Shown: positions 1-7,669 of the stretch, piece by piece | How positions within the stretch are numbered: the stretch's first letter is position 1 | Layout: each line of letters opens with the position of its first letter | Source: JBFAPK01 sp040676675 | Lineage (GTDB): Bacteria; Actinomycetota; Actinomycetes; Mycobacteriales; Micromonosporaceae | NCBI RefSeq assembly: GCF_040676675.1 | Contig: NZ_JBFAPK010000054.1 | Coordinates: 1-49,416 of the forward strand | Reading direction: 5' to 3' | DNA length: 49,416 bases | Notes under the pieces: generated by a model | Seen by the model: only the letters and a program-made list of their open reading frames with translations | Database searches by the model: none | Told to the model about the DNA's origin: nothing | Made by a program: the position numbers and the translations under genes

Positions 1-129
<129 letters not shown>

Positions 130-130
130 C

Positions 131-163
131 CCCACCGTGCCCGACGAATCCCGTCAGGCTTGA
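131..163 (+). repeat. Dispersed repeat, left copy (33 bp)
   Basis: This stretch matches bases 49332-49364 at 29 of 33 positions, including an identical 14-base block CCCGTCAGGCTTGA at the 3' side. Finding related copies within about 150 bases of both window ends suggests a family that breaks short-read assemblies. Its function is unknown. Confidence 0.55.
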
Positions 164-185
164 TGTCTTCGTCGGGCACGGTGGG
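131..185. repeat. Perfect 18-bp inverted repeat (fold-back) inside the truncated glycosyltransferase
   Basis: Bases 131-148 are the exact reverse complement of 168-185, separated by 19 nt. The right arm reads as glycosyltransferase codons (Pro-Thr-Val-Pro-Asp-Glu on the minus strand). The left arm lies between that and the poly-G tract. It could be a fold-back artefact at a contig end, or a real hairpin repeat that interrupts the gene; see the related copy near the right end. Confidence 0.7.
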
Positions 186-830
186 CCCCACCTTTACGGC
201 GGTCCCGGCCGTCGCGCCGGTCCGTCCCGTGCCGACCTCGGCGAGGGTGGGGCCGTTGCGGACGACGACCACCCGGTCCGGGTCGCAGCCGCCACGGAGG
301 ATGGCGAGTTCGCGGTACGACTCGTTCGTGGCGATCACCGCGGCGGCGCAGCGCCAGGAGAGGCGCTCGAAGAGCCGCAGCAGGCGCAGGGCGAGCGGGT
401 TGGGCCGGTCGGTCTTGCACTCGTACAGCTCGGGGCTCAGGTCGTGGTGGTCGAAGACGAACGGCCGGCCGAGCGCCCGCATCGCCAGCCCGACGGGCCA
501 GAAGACGTCGGGCGGGTTGCACGCCTGGACCGCGTCGATCCGCTCGCGCAGCGCCAGGGCGGCCAGGCGGCCCGTGACGGCGGCGAACGCCCAGGCGAAC
601 TCGGCGGCGAAGGAGAACAGCCCCGAACCGGCGAACGGCTGCGGGAAGGAGTGGATGCGGGTCTCCGCCGTGCCGGGCAACAGCCCGGGCCGGTGCGGTC
701 CGCGCGGGCAGATCACCGTGGCGCGATAGCCGGCCTCCTCCAGCGCCCGGCACTCCCGGATCACCCGGCGATCCCGTTCCGCCGGCAGGTTGACGACCAC
801 GATGACGACATGCGGGCGCCGATCGACCAT
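168..830 (-). CDS. Glycosyltransferase, family 4-like, 3' end missing
   Basis: The minus-strand ATG at 830 opens about 221 recognisable codons and no stop is reached before the window edge. The N-terminus (MVDRRPHVVIVVVNLPAERD) has the short beta-strand typical of GT-B glycosyltransferases. A later segment, VFDHHDLSPELYE, at about residues 130-145 matches the WbuB/GT4 group that adds sugars to lipid-linked or exported glycans. VVVVRNGP near residue 200 is the usual end of the N-terminal domain, so the donor-binding C-terminal domain is absent here. After about residue 221 the frame runs into an inverted repeat and poly-G. It is probably the first gene of a leftward transcript belonging to the glycan cluster to its right. 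The family is fairly sure; the acceptor sugar is unknown. Confidence 0.75.
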
Positions 831-1135
831 CTGTGAATCCCATCCGGGTTGCTCGGACAATGCTCCGATGGGGCGGTCGCGCGGCGTGAATGTTCTGCGC
901 GACGGCCGAAACGCACGTACCCAACTGAACTGGTTCTGTTCTATCAAGACACTGCTCTACCAGCGCGTTCAGGGCAAGGATGACGCGAACGCTGGACATT
1001 GTCGCGTTACTTACATGAGCGAGTACGGTCGGTCGATTGCTCTTTCAATCGCTCATCATAATTTGCTCGCTCGGTGTCGCCCGTGGTCTGACACGCGCAG
1101 TCCCCGTTCGTTAACAAAGGGATCGTGAAAGCGAA

Positions 1136-1162
1136 TTGAACTCATTAATTAACGTGCATAAT
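1136..1162 (+). promoter_or_regulatory. Candidate promoter in the AT island
   Basis: TTGAAC (1136-1141) and CATAAT (1157-1162) resemble -35 and -10 boxes with a short 15-bp spacer. If used, transcription would start just before or inside the hexamer array and run into the sugar dehydrogenase at 1397. The assignment rests on sequence resemblance only. Confidence 0.3.
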
Positions 1163-1165
1163 TCG

Positions 1166-1243
1166 TGCCGCTGCCGCTGCCGCTGCCGCTGCCGCTGCCG
1201 CTGCCGCTGCCGCTGCCGCTGCCGCTGCCGCTGCCGCTGCCGC
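1166..1243 (+). repeat. Hexanucleotide tandem repeat, TGCCGC x 13
   Basis: Thirteen perfect head-to-tail copies of TGCCGC occupy 78 bases, followed by degenerate copies to about 1275. The array is 153 bases upstream of the dehydrogenase start. Perfect arrays of this length are prone to slipped-strand changes. Because a hexamer keeps the reading frame, an effect would more likely come through leader length or promoter spacing than through phase-variable translation. Confidence 0.95.
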
Positions 1244-1308
1244 CTTGCCGGCTGCCGTGTGCCGCGTGCCGTCCGGAGTCCCTGATCGGTGGGTCGGCGG
1301 TCCGGTAG

Positions 1309-1350
1309 CTGACAGCCGGCGTCGGCGCGTCCCACACATGCTCTGAGCAG
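1309..1350 (+). promoter_or_regulatory. Conserved upstream block of the first PQQ-type dehydrogenase
   Basis: CTGACAGCC at 1309 and CACATGCTCTGAGCAG at 1335 recur, with the same 26-base offset, at 3131 and 3157 upstream of the paralogous gene. The block ends 46 bases before the ATG in one case and 44 in the other. Conservation in order, spacing and distance to the start suggests a shared promoter or operator inherited with the gene duplication. Confidence 0.5.
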
Positions 1351-1396
1351 CGGTTATGCCCCAGGTGGGCGGGCTGTGTCCGACGGGAGGGCGGTC

Positions 1397-2818
1397 ATGG
1401 CGGAAGAATCCAGGCGTGCGCGGGTACGGGCGCTGGCTGTCGTGGCCGGACTGGCCGTCGTACTCGGACCGGTGGCCGGACCGGGGGCTGGGCCCGCGCG
1501 GGCCGTGGTGCCCCCGGGCTTCACCGAGCAGGTGGTCCTCGCCGGACTGACCCAGCCGACGAAGCTGGCGTTCGCCCCGGACGGGCGGGTCTTCGTGGCC
1601 CAGAAGAACGGCATCATCAAGATTTTCGACAGCCTGACCGACCCCACGCCGACCGTCTTCGCCGACCTGCGACCGCAGGTCTACGACTACGCCGACCTGG
1701 GACTGGTCGGCCTGGCGCTGCCGCCCGGCTTCCCGGCCGACCCCTGGGTCTACGTCAGCTACACCTACGACGGGCCGATCGGCGGCACCGCGCCGACCTA
1801 CGGCGACAGCTGCCCGGCGCCGAACACCTGCCTGGCCAGCGCCCGGGTCTCCCTCCTGCACATCAGCGGGAACGTGATGAACCTGCCGGAGCGGGTGCTG
1901 CTGCACGACTGGTGCCAGCAGAGCGACACCCACTCCATCGGGGACATCGGCTTCGGGCCGGACGGGGCGCTCTACGTCGGCGGCGGGGACGGCGCCTCCG
2001 GCAGCGTGATCGACTACGGGCAACTCGGCGCTCCCGCCAACCCCTGCGGCGACCCGCCGGCCCCGGTCGGCGGCGTGATGTCGCCACCCACCGCCGAGGG
2101 CGGCGCGCTGCGCTCCCAGGACGTGCGGACCCCGACCGACCCGACCGGGCTCGACGGCACCCTGATCCGGGTCCACCCGACCACCGGCCAGGCGCTGGCG
2201 GACAACCCGCTCGCCGCCAGCGCCGACCGCAACACCCGCCGGATCGTCGCGTACGGGCTGCGCAACGCGTTCCGCTGGACGTTCCGGCCGGGCACCGGAG
2301 AGGTCTGGATCGGCGACGTCGGCTGGCGGCTCTGGGAGGAGATCGACCGGGTGCGCACCCCGGCGGTCGCGCCGGTACGCAACTACGGTTGGCCCTGCTA
2401 CGAGGGTCCGGCCGTGCAGCCGCCGTACCACACCGTCGGGCTGAACCTCTGCCGCAGCCTGTACGCCGCCCCGGCCGGTACCGTCACACCGCCCTACTAC
2501 GCGTACGCCCGCAGCCAGCCCGTCGTCCCGGGCGACGGCTGCCCGGTGCCGGCCGGGGTGATCAGCGGTCTCGCCTTCTACCCGGCCAGCGGCGGCGGTT
2601 TCCCGGCCGCGTACCGCCGGGCGCTCTTCTTCGCCGACTACCGGCGCGGCTGCGTCTGGGCGATGCGGGCCGGCGCCACCGGGCTGCCCGACCCGGCCAC
2701 CATCACGCTCATGTCCAACACCGCCGGTGGCGTCGTCGATCTCCAGGTTGGCCCGGACCGGAACCTCTACTACGTCGACCTGACCGGCGGCACGGTGCGC
2801 CGGCTCCGCTTCGGCTGA
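1397..2818 (+). CDS. Secreted PQQ-dependent sugar dehydrogenase-like protein (GSDH family)
   Basis: The protein has 473 residues. The ATG at 1397 is chosen over a GTG 21 bases upstream because GGGAGGG lies just ahead of it and the paralog has the same arrangement. Residues 1-37 form a secretion signal with arginines, an Ala/Val/Leu core and an AxA-like end. The mature part begins with PPGFTEQVVLAGLTQPTKLAF and carries the repeated DGRVFVAQKNG and DLGLVGLAL strands of the six-bladed glucose/sorbosone dehydrogenase propeller, ending in a blade with DRNLYYVDLTGGTVRRL. Family members oxidise aldoses with pyrroloquinoline quinone outside the membrane; whether this one binds PQQ cannot be decided here. 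It is closely related to the first half of the next gene and has no accessory domains. Confidence 0.8.
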   Translation: MAEESRRARVRALAVVAGLAVVLGPVAGPGAGPARAVVPPGFTEQVVLAGLTQPTKLAFAPDGRVFVAQKNGIIKIFDSLTDPTPTVFADLRPQVYDYADLGLVGLALPPGFPADPWVYVSYTYDGPIGGTAPTYGDSCPAPNTCLASARVSLLHISGNVMNLPERVLLHDWCQQSDTHSIGDIGFGPDGALYVGGGDGASGSVIDYGQLGAPANPCGDPPAPVGGVMSPPTAEGGALRSQDVRTPTDPTGLDGTLIRVHPTTGQALADNPLAASADRNTRRIVAYGLRNAFRWTFRPGTGEVWIGDVGWRLWEEIDRVRTPAVAPVRNYGWPCYEGPAVQPPYHTVGLNLCRSLYAAPAGTVTPPYYAYARSQPVVPGDGCPVPAGVISGLAFYPASGGGFPAAYRRALFFADYRRGCVWAMRAGATGLPDPATITLMSNTAGGVVDLQVGPDRNLYYVDLTGGTVRRLRFG

Positions 2819-2856
2819 CCGGGACCCGCGGGTCGGCCGGCGGGGTTGGGGGCGCG

Positions 2857-3010
2857 CTGCGTCAGCCCGAGGCGCTTCCGCTCCTCCGCCAGGTGGAGGG
2901 CGGCGACCCACGCCTGGGTGCGGGCGCGTTCCGTGGCGAGCGCATCCTCGTCGCCGTCGTGCAGTTCGGCGCGGAGGTCATCCCAGTCCGGCACCGGAAG
3001 ACCAAAGCTC
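2857..3010 (-). pseudogene. Remnant of an XRE-family antitoxin-like gene
   Basis: On the minus strand about 50 codons read FGLPVPDWDDLRAELHDG, then DEDALATERARTQAWVAALHL, then AEERKRLGLTQ. This acidic-then-helical lead-in ending in GLTQ is how many HigA/XRE antitoxins enter their helix-turn-helix. Directly after GLTQ the frame turns into Pro/Gly/Arg sequence, so the DNA-binding helices are lost. No good start codon or ribosome site is visible, and no toxin partner lies nearby. I read it as a truncated fossil stranded between the two dehydrogenase genes. A chance open frame is the alternative. Confidence 0.45.
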
Positions 3011-3130
3011 GAACTGAACAGGCGGGACGGCGGACGGCCCGTCGGGCGGTCGGTGGGGCTGGGCGGGTGGGATCGGGCACTGATCGGGGGAGGAAGTACG
3101 CCCGGTCGGCCCAGCGGGCAGGTCCGGCAC

Positions 3131-3172
3131 CTGACAGCCCGGCCCGGCGCCGCTCGCACATGCTCTGACCAG
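3131..3172 (+). promoter_or_regulatory. Conserved upstream block of the second PQQ-type dehydrogenase
   Basis: This is the second copy of the block seen at 1309-1350: CTGACAGCC at 3131 and CACATGCTCTGACCAG at 3157, 44 bases before the ATG. The neighbouring bases have diverged, which makes these two words the best candidates for functional sites. Confidence 0.5.
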
Positions 3173-3216
3173 GCATTTTGCCTAGATGGTCAGTGCGTGG
3201 CAGGGGAGGGGCGGTC

Positions 3217-6069
3217 ATGCGGAGGAAGATCAGACAGGCCGGGGTGGGGCTACTCGCGCTCGTGCTCGGGGTACCGGTCGGGCTCGCGTCGGCGGCCGGT
3301 CCGCGCACGCCCGCGCGCGCCGCCCCGGCGCCACCGGGCTTCACCCAGCAGGTGGTCCTCTCGGGGCTCACCCTGCCGACCAAGCTGGCCTTCTCGCCCG
3401 ACGGGCGGGTCTTCGTGGCTCAGAAGAACGGCGTCATCAAGGTCTTCGACGGGCTCTCCGACCGTACCCCGACGGTCTTCGCGGACCTGCGGGCACAGGT
3501 GTACGACCTGGAGGACCTGGGGCTGATCGGGCTGGCGCTGGCGCCCAACTTCCCCGCCGACCCGTACGTCTACGTCAGCTACAGCTACGACGGCGTCATC
3601 GGCGGCGGCGCGCCCACGTACCACGACACCTGCGCGGTCGTCGGCAACTGCCGCTCCAGCGCCCGGGTCTCCCGGCTGCGGGCCGACGGGGACACGATGA
3701 CCGGCGCCGAGCAGGTGCTGCTGCACGACTGGTGCACCCAGATCGACAGCCACTCGATCGGCGACCTCGGCTTCGGCCCGGACGGCGCCCTCTACGTCAC
3801 CGGCGGCGACGGCGCCTCGGCCACCTTCACCGACTACGGCCAGGCCGGCAACCCCACCAACCCGTGCGGCGACCCGCCCGCTCCGGTTGGCGGGGCGCTG
3901 ACCCCGCCGACGTCCGAGGGGGGCGCGCTGCGGGCCCAGGACCTGCGTACGCCGGGCGACCCGACCGGCCTTTCCGGCACGCTGGTCCGGGTCGACCCGA
4001 GCACCGGGGCGGCCCTGCCGGACAACCCGCTGGCCGCGAGCGCCGAAGCCAACACCCGCCGGATCGTCGCGTACGGGCTGCGCAACGCGTACCGCTGGAC
4101 GTTCCGGCCCGGCACCGGCGAGATCTGGGCGGCCGACGTCGGCTGGCGCACCTGGGAGGAGGTCAACCGGATCACCAACCCGGCGGCCGGACCGGTGCGC
4201 AACTACGGCTGGCCCTGCTACGAGGGGAACGCGCCGCAGCACGGCTACAACGCCGCCAACCTCACGCTCTGCGAGAGCCTCTACACCGCGCCGGCCGGTA
4301 CCGTCACCCCGCCCTACTACACGTACGCCCACACCCAGACCGTGGCGACCGAGGACGGCTGCCGTACCGGCGGCTCCTCACCCACCGGCATGGCGTTCTA
4401 CCCGGCCGGTGGCGGCAGCTACCCGCGCGCCTACGCCGGCGCGCTCTTCTTCGCCGACTACTCGCGCAACTGCATCTGGGCGATGCGCGCGGGCGCCGAC
4501 GGGCTGCCGGACCCGGGCTCGATCGTGCCCTTCTCGTCGACCGCGGCCGGCCCGGTCGACCTGGAGATCGGCCCGGACCGCGACCTGTACTACGTGGACC
4601 TGGTCGGCGGGACCGTCCGCCGGTTCCACTACAGCTCCGGCAACCAGCCGCCCACGGCGCGGATCGCGGCGACGCCGCTGGAGGGCAACGCCCCGCTGCC
4701 GGTCTCCTTCGACGCGGCCGGATCGACCGACCCGGACCCCGGCGAGATCCTGAACTACCAGTGGGACTTCACCGACGACGGCACGTACGACGCGACCGGG
4801 GTGACCGTGGCGCACACCTACCCCGCCGTCGGCACGTACACCGCCCGGCTGCGGGTCACCGACCTGGCCGGCCTGGTCGACACGGCGACGGTACGGGTCC
4901 TGGTCGGCACCAACGCGCCGGTGCCGGTGATCACCAAGCCGCTCACCGGCACCACCTGGTCGGTCGGGCAGACCATCTACTACGCCGGTACCGCGACCGA
5001 CCCGCAGGACGGGACGCTGCCGGCCTCGGCGCTCTCCTGGCACCTGGCCAACCGGCACTGCACCGACCTCGACAGCTGCCACACCCACGTGATGCGCGAC
5101 GCGTCGGGGGTGCGCGGCGGCTCGTTTCTCGGCCCGGACCACGAGTATCCGTCCTACCTGGAGCTGACCCTGACCGCCACCGACTCGGACGGGCTCAGCG
5201 CCAGCACGACCCTGCGGCTGGACCCGAAGACCGTGGAGATCTCGCTGGTCAGCAACCCCGTCGGGCTGCGGCTCAACCTGGACGGGATCGACTACACGAC
5301 CCCGGCCACCACCCGAGCCATCGTCGGGTCGACGACCACGCTCAGCGCGCCGGTGCAGCAGCCGACCGTCGGCGTGACGTACGAGTTCGAGAACTGGTCG
5401 GACGGGGGCGCCCGGACGCACGTGGTGGTCGCTCCGGCCCGCCCCACCACGTACACGGCGACGTTCGTCAGCAACACGTACTGCGCCGACAACTTCGGCT
5501 ATACCTGCGCCACTGTCCCGAACCGGCCGTTGGTCCGCGCCGACCAGACGGTCCTGCCGCTGACCGGCGACGACGCGGTCACCCAGGTGCCGCTGCCGTT
5601 CCCGGTCCGGTTCTACGGCCAGACGTACGCGAGCGCGTGGGTCGACGTCGACGGCCGGCTCTCCTTCCTGCCTCCGGTCCGCGCCTCGGGCGCGAACGGT
5701 CCGCTGCCGGACGAGGCGGCGCCGAACGCCGCGCTCTACCCGTTCTGGGACGACCTGGTGGTACGGGCCGACTCCAGCATCCGTACCGCCGTCCTCGGTA
5801 CGGTCCCCGACCGCCGGTTCGTGGTCGAGTGGCGCAACATCGGGCTGTACGGGTCGTCGTCGGCGCGGATCACCTTCGAGGCGGTGCTCACGGAGCGGGG
5901 TGAGATCACGTTCAACTACGCGGACCTGACCGCCAGCAAGCCCCGCGAGCTGGGCGACTCGGCGACGGTCGGCATCGAGAACGCCCCGGGCACGGTCGCC
6001 CTGGTCCGCTCGCTCGACACCGCCTCGCTCGGCAACAACCGGGCGATCGTCTTCACCCCGCCGGGGTGA
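3217..6069 (+). CDS. Secreted multidomain PQQ-type sugar dehydrogenase with PKD domain
   Basis: The protein has 950 residues. The ATG at 3217 follows GGGGAGGGG, as in the paralog. It has a signal peptide (about 1-38), then a glucose/sorbosone dehydrogenase propeller (about 40-470) nearly colinear with the preceding gene. A PKD domain follows at about 476-563, with the typical FDAAGSTDPDPG and YQWDFTDDGTYDATG segments. Residues 565-750 hold further beta-rich modules, including DPQDGTLPASALSWHLANRH, of a type found in other secreted sugar dehydrogenases. The C-terminal domain, from Cys756, contains PLPFPVRFYGQTYASAWVDV and FWDDLVVRAD and looks like a nidogen-like beta-sandwich. The accessory domains suggest attachment to a polymer or the cell surface while sugars are oxidised. 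Its end overlaps the convergent flippase gene by 17 bases. Confidence 0.82.
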   Translation: MRRKIRQAGVGLLALVLGVPVGLASAAGPRTPARAAPAPPGFTQQVVLSGLTLPTKLAFSPDGRVFVAQKNGVIKVFDGLSDRTPTVFADLRAQVYDLEDLGLIGLALAPNFPADPYVYVSYSYDGVIGGGAPTYHDTCAVVGNCRSSARVSRLRADGDTMTGAEQVLLHDWCTQIDSHSIGDLGFGPDGALYVTGGDGASATFTDYGQAGNPTNPCGDPPAPVGGALTPPTSEGGALRAQDLRTPGDPTGLSGTLVRVDPSTGAALPDNPLAASAEANTRRIVAYGLRNAYRWTFRPGTGEIWAADVGWRTWEEVNRITNPAAGPVRNYGWPCYEGNAPQHGYNAANLTLCESLYTAPAGTVTPPYYTYAHTQTVATEDGCRTGGSSPTGMAFYPAGGGSYPRAYAGALFFADYSRNCIWAMRAGADGLPDPGSIVPFSSTAAGPVDLEIGPDRDLYYVDLVGGTVRRFHYSSGNQPPTARIAATPLEGNAPLPVSFDAAGSTDPDPGEILNYQWDFTDDGTYDATGVTVAHTYPAVGTYTARLRVTDLAGLVDTATVRVLVGTNAPVPVITKPLTGTTWSVGQTIYYAGTATDPQDGTLPASALSWHLANRHCTDLDSCHTHVMRDASGVRGGSFLGPDHEYPSYLELTLTATDSDGLSASTTLRLDPKTVEISLVSNPVGLRLNLDGIDYTTPATTRAIVGSTTTLSAPVQQPTVGVTYEFENWSDGGARTHVVVAPARPTTYTATFVSNTYCADNFGYTCATVPNRPLVRADQTVLPLTGDDAVTQVPLPFPVRFYGQTYASAWVDVDGRLSFLPPVRASGANGPLPDEAAPNAALYPFWDDLVVRADSSIRTAVLGTVPDRRFVVEWRNIGLYGSSSARITFEAVLTERGEITFNYADLTASKPRELGDSATVGIENAPGTVALVRSLDTASLGNNRAIVFTPPG

Positions 6070-7669
6070 CCGCGCCGCCGCCCTCGGCGGGGCGGGGGGC
6101 CGGTCCCGGCAGCCCCGTCCCGCCCGGCAGCCCCGTCCCACCCGGCAGTTCCGTCCCGTCCGGCGGCGTCCGGGGTCGCCGCAGGCGGACCAGGAGCAGC
6201 CGGCGCAGCGGCCCGTCGGCGCAGCCGAGCACGACGCCGGCGACCAGGCCGGCGGCGGCGCCCGTGAGCAGCAGTTCGGGCAGGGGCCCCAACTCGCCGC
6301 CGCCGAAGCGGCCGGTCGCCAGCGGCACCAGCGCGGCGGCGAGCGCGGCCAGTACGGCCGGCACGGTCGGGGCCAGGAAGCGTCCCACCGGCGCGTCGGC
6401 GGCCCGCCGTACGGTGACCCAGACCGTCGCCGCGGTGACCGCGAGCTGCATCCCGATCCCGGCCAGCGCGATGGCGCTCGCCTGGACCACGGCGTGCCGG
6501 CCGGTCAGCAGGGCGCCGACGGCGGCGAGCGTGGCCACCCCCAGTACCGCGCGCGACCAGAGCAGCGCGGCGAGTCGACCGGGCTGGCCGATCGCCTGGA
6601 GCGCCGGGCCGAGCAGCAGCCCGAAGACGTTGACGGCGCCGAAGAGGCAGAGCAGGCGCAGCGGTGTCGCGGTGCCGGCCCACTGCGGCCCGAGGAACCG
6701 CACCAGCGGGTCGGCGACGGCCGAGAGCACCCCGAGCACGGGCAGCCCCGCGACCGCGCCGAAGTGCTGCAACTCGGTCAGGTGCGCGGCGAAGCGGCGC
6801 CGGTCGGTCTGCAACCGGGACAGCGACGGCAGCGCCACCTGCTGCAACGACCGCACGGTGACCTCGACCAGCATGTCGGGCAGCCGGGAGGCGAGCCGGT
6901 AGATGCCGGTGGCCACCGGCCCGAAGAAGATGCCGGCGAAGATGATGTCGGCGCGGGAGCTGAGCATCAGCCCGATGCCGGCGTTGGCCGAGTGGGCGGA
7001 GTAGCCCCAGAGTTCCCGGATGGCGCCGAGCCGCGGGCGGCGGCTCGGCCGCCAGGGACAGATCACCCAGAGCACGACCACGCCGATGGCCGCGTTCACC
7101 AACTGCTGGGCGACCAGCGCCCAGATTCCCGCCCCGGCGAGCGCCAGCGCCACCCCGACCACGCCGCTGGCCAGCGCGGCGACCAGGGTACGGATGGCGA
7201 CCGCGCGGAACTGCAGCTCGCGGCGGAGCACCGACTCCGGTACGGTCGCCAGCCCCTGCAACAGCACCAGCGGGGCGAGCGCGAGGCAGACCGCGGTGAG
7301 CCCCGGCTGCCGGTTGACCAGGGCCCAGATCGGGCTCAGCGCGACGGTGAGCGCGGTGCCGGCCAGGCCGGCGAGGAGCAGCACGCCGAAGGCGGCGTCC
7401 AGGTGCTCGGCGGTGAGCCGGTCGCGCTGCACGATCGCCGAGACCAGACCCTGCTGGATGAGGGTCTGCCCGACCGCGATGAAGACGCCTGCCATCGTCA
7501 CCAGCCCGAACTCGTGCGGTCCGAGCAGCTTCGCGAGCAGGAACGTCACGACGATCGAGGAGCCGACCCGGCCGCCGGTCAGGACGTACGACCAGCCGAT
7601 CGCCGAGCGGACCCGACCTCGGGGTGGGGTCGGCGGGACACCGGTGGGCGTCTCGGGGGTGGCGACCAC
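6053..7669 (-). CDS. Polysaccharide/lipid-linked oligosaccharide flippase (Wzx/MOP family)
   Basis: The protein has 538 residues. The GTG at 7669 overlaps the TAG of the upstream glycosyltransferase (TAGTG), which implies coupled translation. The frame is open further upstream, but that part is a shadow of the glycosyltransferase. The sequence is almost all hydrophobic helices (about 12-14), starting SAIGWSYVLTGGRVGSSIVV and LAKLLGPHEFGLVTMAGVF, the pattern of the polysaccharide-synthase branch of the MOP superfamily. LQAIGQPGRLAALLWSRAVL lies in the second half. It would move undecaprenyl-linked glycan units across the membrane. The tail repeats a Pro-Gly-Gly-Thr pattern and is probably disordered. 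Confidence 0.85.
   Translation of the reverse strand: MVATPETPTGVPPTPPRGRVRSAIGWSYVLTGGRVGSSIVVTFLLAKLLGPHEFGLVTMAGVFIAVGQTLIQQGLVSAIVQRDRLTAEHLDAAFGVLLLAGLAGTALTVALSPIWALVNRQPGLTAVCLALAPLVLLQGLATVPESVLRRELQFRAVAIRTLVAALASGVVGVALALAGAGIWALVAQQLVNAAIGVVVLWVICPWRPSRRPRLGAIRELWGYSAHSANAGIGLMLSSRADIIFAGIFFGPVATGIYRLASRLPDMLVEVTVRSLQQVALPSLSRLQTDRRRFAAHLTELQHFGAVAGLPVLGVLSAVADPLVRFLGPQWAGTATPLRLLCLFGAVNVFGLLLGPALQAIGQPGRLAALLWSRAVLGVATLAAVGALLTGRHAVVQASAIALAGIGMQLAVTAATVWVTVRRAADAPVGRFLAPTVPAVLAALAAALVPLATGRFGGGELGPLPELLLTGAAAGLVAGVVLGCADGPLRRLLLVRLRRPRTPPDGTELPGGTGLPGGTGLPGPAPRPAEGGGAVTPAG

Larger units (their letters stand above)
831..1396. other. Intergenic region between divergent genes, with an AT-rich island and a hexamer repeat
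   Basis: These 566 bases separate the leftward glycosyltransferase from the rightward sugar dehydrogenase. The first 335 bases are clearly less GC-rich than the rest of the window and should hold promoters for both directions. CGATTG and CAATCG form a 6-bp inverted repeat (1034-1051) with a 6-nt loop. An unusually AT-rich island lies at 1136-1163, directly before a 13-copy TGCCGC array. No convincing coding sequence is present. Confidence 0.7.

Noticed and set aside
131..185. Rho-independent terminator of an upstream gene
   Set aside because: The right arm is coding sequence of the glycosyltransferase and the hairpin abuts poly-G. An artefact or repeat explains it better.
1145..2911. Very long minus-strand open frames opposite the first dehydrogenase, including an Ala-repeat protein over the hexamer array
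   Set aside because: They mirror the GC3 pattern of the plus-strand gene, have no ribosome site and no recognisable domain. The poly-Ala, Gly-Ser or Gln-Arg tracts are only frame translations of TGCCGC.
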